Below are positions 62,027 to 64,000 of a DNA stretch of 64,000 bases, piece after piece; position 1 is the first letter of the stretch; each line of letters opens with the position of its first letter. Both the position numbers and the translations under genes were made by a program. Origin of the DNA: Psychrobacter sp. UBA3483 (GTDB lineage Bacteria; Pseudomonadota; Gammaproteobacteria; Pseudomonadales; Moraxellaceae); assembly GCF_002377905.1 (NCBI RefSeq), contig NZ_DFQS01000003.1:27714-91713 (forward strand), in the 5' to 3' direction. The notes under the pieces are model-generated. The model made no database searches. It was given only the letters and a program-made list of their open reading frames with translations, and had not been told where the DNA came from.

Positions 62027-62875
62027 ATGATGTATCTCATAATAGCGGTGCTCTGTAGCGTCGCTGTTTCCGTACTTTTAAAAATACTACGCCAAAAAAA
62101 TATCGATATTCGCCAAACCATCGTGGCGGGATATCCCGTGGCATTTTTATTAACTTGGGTGTTATTAAAACCAGATGTCAGTAGCATCGGCGCACTTGGT
62201 AATGCATGGGGCATCATTATTGCCCTTGGGGTGTTATTGCCGGCGGTATTTATCATCCTTGGGCGCGCGATTGAATCGGTCGGTATGGTCGCAACCGATG
62301 CCGCTCAGCGTTTATCGCTTATTATTCCTATTGTTGCCGCTTTTTTATTATTTGGCGAAGTACTGACAGGTACGCGAGTCCTTGGGCTAGCGTTAGGGTT
62401 TTTGGCGCTTGCTGCTTTGGTCTATCGCCCGCAGCATGGGCTTATAAATACCCAAGCAAAGCAGACACCGCTGTGGCTGTTTGGCGTTTGGTTAGGTTAT
62501 GGCGTTATTGATATCTTATTTAAGCAAGTTGCCAAGCAAGGGGCGGCTTTTCCTTTAACCTTGTTTGTGACCTTTGGGTTGGCAGGTTTGCTGCTACTCG
62601 TTTACCTGCTTAGCACGCGCGTACGCTGGCAGGGTAATGCTCTTAGCGCAGGATTATTACTTGGGGCGCTAAATATGGGTAATATTTATGCTTATGTGCG
62701 TGCCCATCAAGTATTGTCTGAGTCGCCAAGCATCGTCTTTACAAGTATGAACGTGGGTGTGATTGCGGTGGCAACGTTGATAGGCGTCGGCATATTTAAA
62801 GAGCAGCTTAATCGTATCAATATCGTCGGTTTATTATTGGCAGTTTGCTGTGTGGCGGTATTGTTTTTGGCTTAA
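62027..62875 (+). CDS. DMT superfamily (EamA-like) transporter
   Basis: About 282 residues with ten predicted membrane segments in two five-helix halves, as in drug/metabolite transporters. LSLIIPIVAAFLLFGEVLTGTRVLGLALGF and the second half's FTSMNVGVIAVATLIGVGIFKEQLNRINIVGL are the usual half-ends with a conserved Gly/Glu. The start at ATG 62027 has AAGGATAAA eight bases upstream; a second ATG follows at once, and the upstream TTG is less likely. Substrate unknown. Confidence 0.82.
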   Translation: MMYLIIAVLCSVAVSVLLKILRQKNIDIRQTIVAGYPVAFLLTWVLLKPDVSSIGALGNAWGIIIALGVLLPAVFIILGRAIESVGMVATDAAQRLSLIIPIVAAFLLFGEVLTGTRVLGLALGFLALAALVYRPQHGLINTQAKQTPLWLFGVWLGYGVIDILFKQVAKQGAAFPLTLFVTFGLAGLLLLVYLLSTRVRWQGNALSAGLLLGALNMGNIYAYVRAHQVLSESPSIVFTSMNVGVIAVATLIGVGIFKEQLNRINIVGLLLAVCCVAVLFLA

Positions 62876-63034
62876 CTTCGAGCGTTTAAATGAGCAAAAT
62901 TTTAACTTATCAACGATAGGCACGCGCCATGTCCTATGATAAGGTAACTGACAGTCAGGCTCACACGGTTGAGGGCTGATTGACTTATTATAATAACGTT
63001 TTACCCTTATAAATTAGGATAGGATACCCATTCA

Positions 63035-63925
63035 ATGGAATACGAAAAACAACTACAGCGTATAAAAAATGGTTCAGGTTTTATCGCCGCCCTTGATCAA
63101 AGCGGGGGCAGTACGCCAAAAGCGCTAGAAAATTACGGCGTTAGCGGCGATGCTTATGACAACGATGAAGCCATGTTTGACTTGGTACATGAGATGCGCG
63201 CTCGTATCATGACTTGTGATGCTTTTGATAATGAGCGTGTCCTTGGCGCGATTTTATTTGAAGATACCATGGAGCGCGAGGTTAATGGCAAGCCGACCGC
63301 CAATTATCTATGGGAAGATAAAAATATCGTACCGTTTTTAAAGGTAGATAAGGGTTTGGCTGAGCACATGGATGGCGTGCAAGTGATGCGTCCGATACCT
63401 AATCTAGATGCTTTATTGGACAAAGCTAAAAACTATCCGGTATTTGGCACCAAGATGCGTTCAGTTATTTATGAGCCAAGTGTCGACGGTATTGAACTAG
63501 TCGTGCAGCAGCAGTTTGATGTGGCAAAGCAGATTATCTCCAAAGGTTTGATGCCTATTGTTGAGCCTGAAGTAGATATCAACAGTAGCAAAAAACATGA
63601 TTGCGAAATCATCCTTAAAACCAGTATTTTGCATAATCTTGAGCGCTTAAACGACGGTCATCAAGTGATGCTAAAACTGACCTTGCCAGAAGAAGAGGGC
63701 TTTTATCAAGAGCTGATTGACCATCCAAAAGTACTAAAAGTGGTGGCATTGTCTGGTGGTTATAGTCGTTATGATGCCTGCGAAAAGCTCAAGCAAAACC
63801 CCGGTATGATTGCGAGCTTCTCGCGTGCCTTTACCGAAGGTTTAAGCAAGCAACAAAGTGACGAAGAGTTTGCTAATACTATTAACGCTTCTATTGAAGA
63901 GATTTACGAGGCGTCAAAGATTTAG
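63035..63925 (+). CDS. Class I fructose-bisphosphate aldolase
   Basis: 296 residues. Opens with GSGFIAALDQSGGSTPKALENYGV, the Schiff-base-aldolase signature, and has VPFLKVDKGL, PIVEPEVDIN, VMLKLTLPEEE (candidate Schiff-base lysine) and VVALSGGYSRYDACEKL (phosphate binding). It cleaves fructose 1,6-bisphosphate in glycolysis and gluconeogenesis. Metal-independent class I form, distinct from the zinc-dependent Fba. The ATG at 63035 follows GATAGGATACCC. Sequence similar to a terminator half then runs into an IS end. Confidence 0.92.
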   Translation: MEYEKQLQRIKNGSGFIAALDQSGGSTPKALENYGVSGDAYDNDEAMFDLVHEMRARIMTCDAFDNERVLGAILFEDTMEREVNGKPTANYLWEDKNIVPFLKVDKGLAEHMDGVQVMRPIPNLDALLDKAKNYPVFGTKMRSVIYEPSVDGIELVVQQQFDVAKQIISKGLMPIVEPEVDINSSKKHDCEIILKTSILHNLERLNDGHQVMLKLTLPEEEGFYQELIDHPKVLKVVALSGGYSRYDACEKLKQNPGMIASFSRAFTEGLSKQQSDEEFANTINASIEEIYEASKI

Positions 63926-63977
63926 CTTAATCTTCTACAAGACAGGGTATGTTTAAAATAAAAAAGCGCTACCAATG

Positions 63978-64000
63978 TGAACTGACCCCCTAAACTTGGA
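63978..64000. mobile_element. IS3-family terminal inverted repeat (partial element)
   Basis: The last 23 bases, TGAACTGACCCCCTAAACTT then GGA, resemble the terminal inverted repeat of IS3-family (IS150 group) elements, which begin TG and typically continue AACTG-CCCC. The transposase would lie beyond the window. The element type is inferred from this end alone. Confidence 0.55.

Overview
The window is a chromosomal stretch of a gammaproteobacterium of the Moraxellaceae, most likely Psychrobacter. The reasons are the gene set and order (secG, tRNA-Leu, tRNA-fMet, rimP-nusA-infB-rbfA-truB-rpsO-pnp; pilBCD-coaE; pepA-holC divergent from lptFG), the stand-alone roadblock protein and MsbA-like exporter, and above all a gene at 54953-56065 for a Balon-type (baeRF/Pelota-like) ribosome hibernation factor, a family first described from Psychrobacter urativorans. 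Most of the window is dense core genome with well-formed intrinsic terminators. No prophage, CRISPR array or rRNA was seen. An IS3-type end appears in the last 23 bases.

Layout. 1-6.9 kb: the end of a secretin-like gene, ornithine/lysine decarboxylase, peptide deformylase, a YeaQ-type membrane protein, murein ligase Mpl, an NlpE-like lipoprotein and DsbB. 6.9-16.3 kb: GshA, a roadblock/LC7 protein, ErpA, a YheS-type ABC-F ATPase whose linker DNA carries a perfect parS-like palindrome, an RlpA-like protein, CbpA/CbpM and SstT. 16.4-29.5 kb: HolC and PepA diverge from LptF/LptG; then come two methyltransferases, XerD, a TusA-like protein, RuvX, AlgH/YqgE and RecN. 30-38 kb: PpnP, RlmB overlapping CoaE tail to tail, the PilD/PilC/PilB type IV pilus cluster, TpiA and SecG.

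38.3-50.7 kb is the translation and RNA metabolism block: tRNA-Leu(GAG), initiator tRNA-Met with a near-consensus promoter, RimP, NusA, IF2, RbfA, TruB, S15 and PNPase. It is interrupted between truB and rpsO by a small island of a PfpI/DJ-1 protein and two tiny hydrophilic proteins. 50.8-54.5 kb holds a macro-domain-like protein, a membrane-anchored coiled-coil protein, a YheV-like zinc ribbon and oligopeptidase A. 55-64 kb holds the Balon homologue, an EEP-family hydrolase, an NADPH oxidoreductase, AlkB, an alpha/beta hydrolase, an ABC exporter, a DMT transporter and a class I aldolase. The IS end lies just after the aldolase, apparently inside its terminator.

The most interesting points are the Balon homologue, the parS-like site inside a coding linker, the PfpI/small-protein island, an 18-bp perfect inverted repeat beside ppnP, a REP-like inverted repeat at 22.7 kb, the stem-loop leaders before rpsO and pnp, and recurring hydrophilic insertions in core enzymes (PepA, TruB, Mpl, the ABC exporter).
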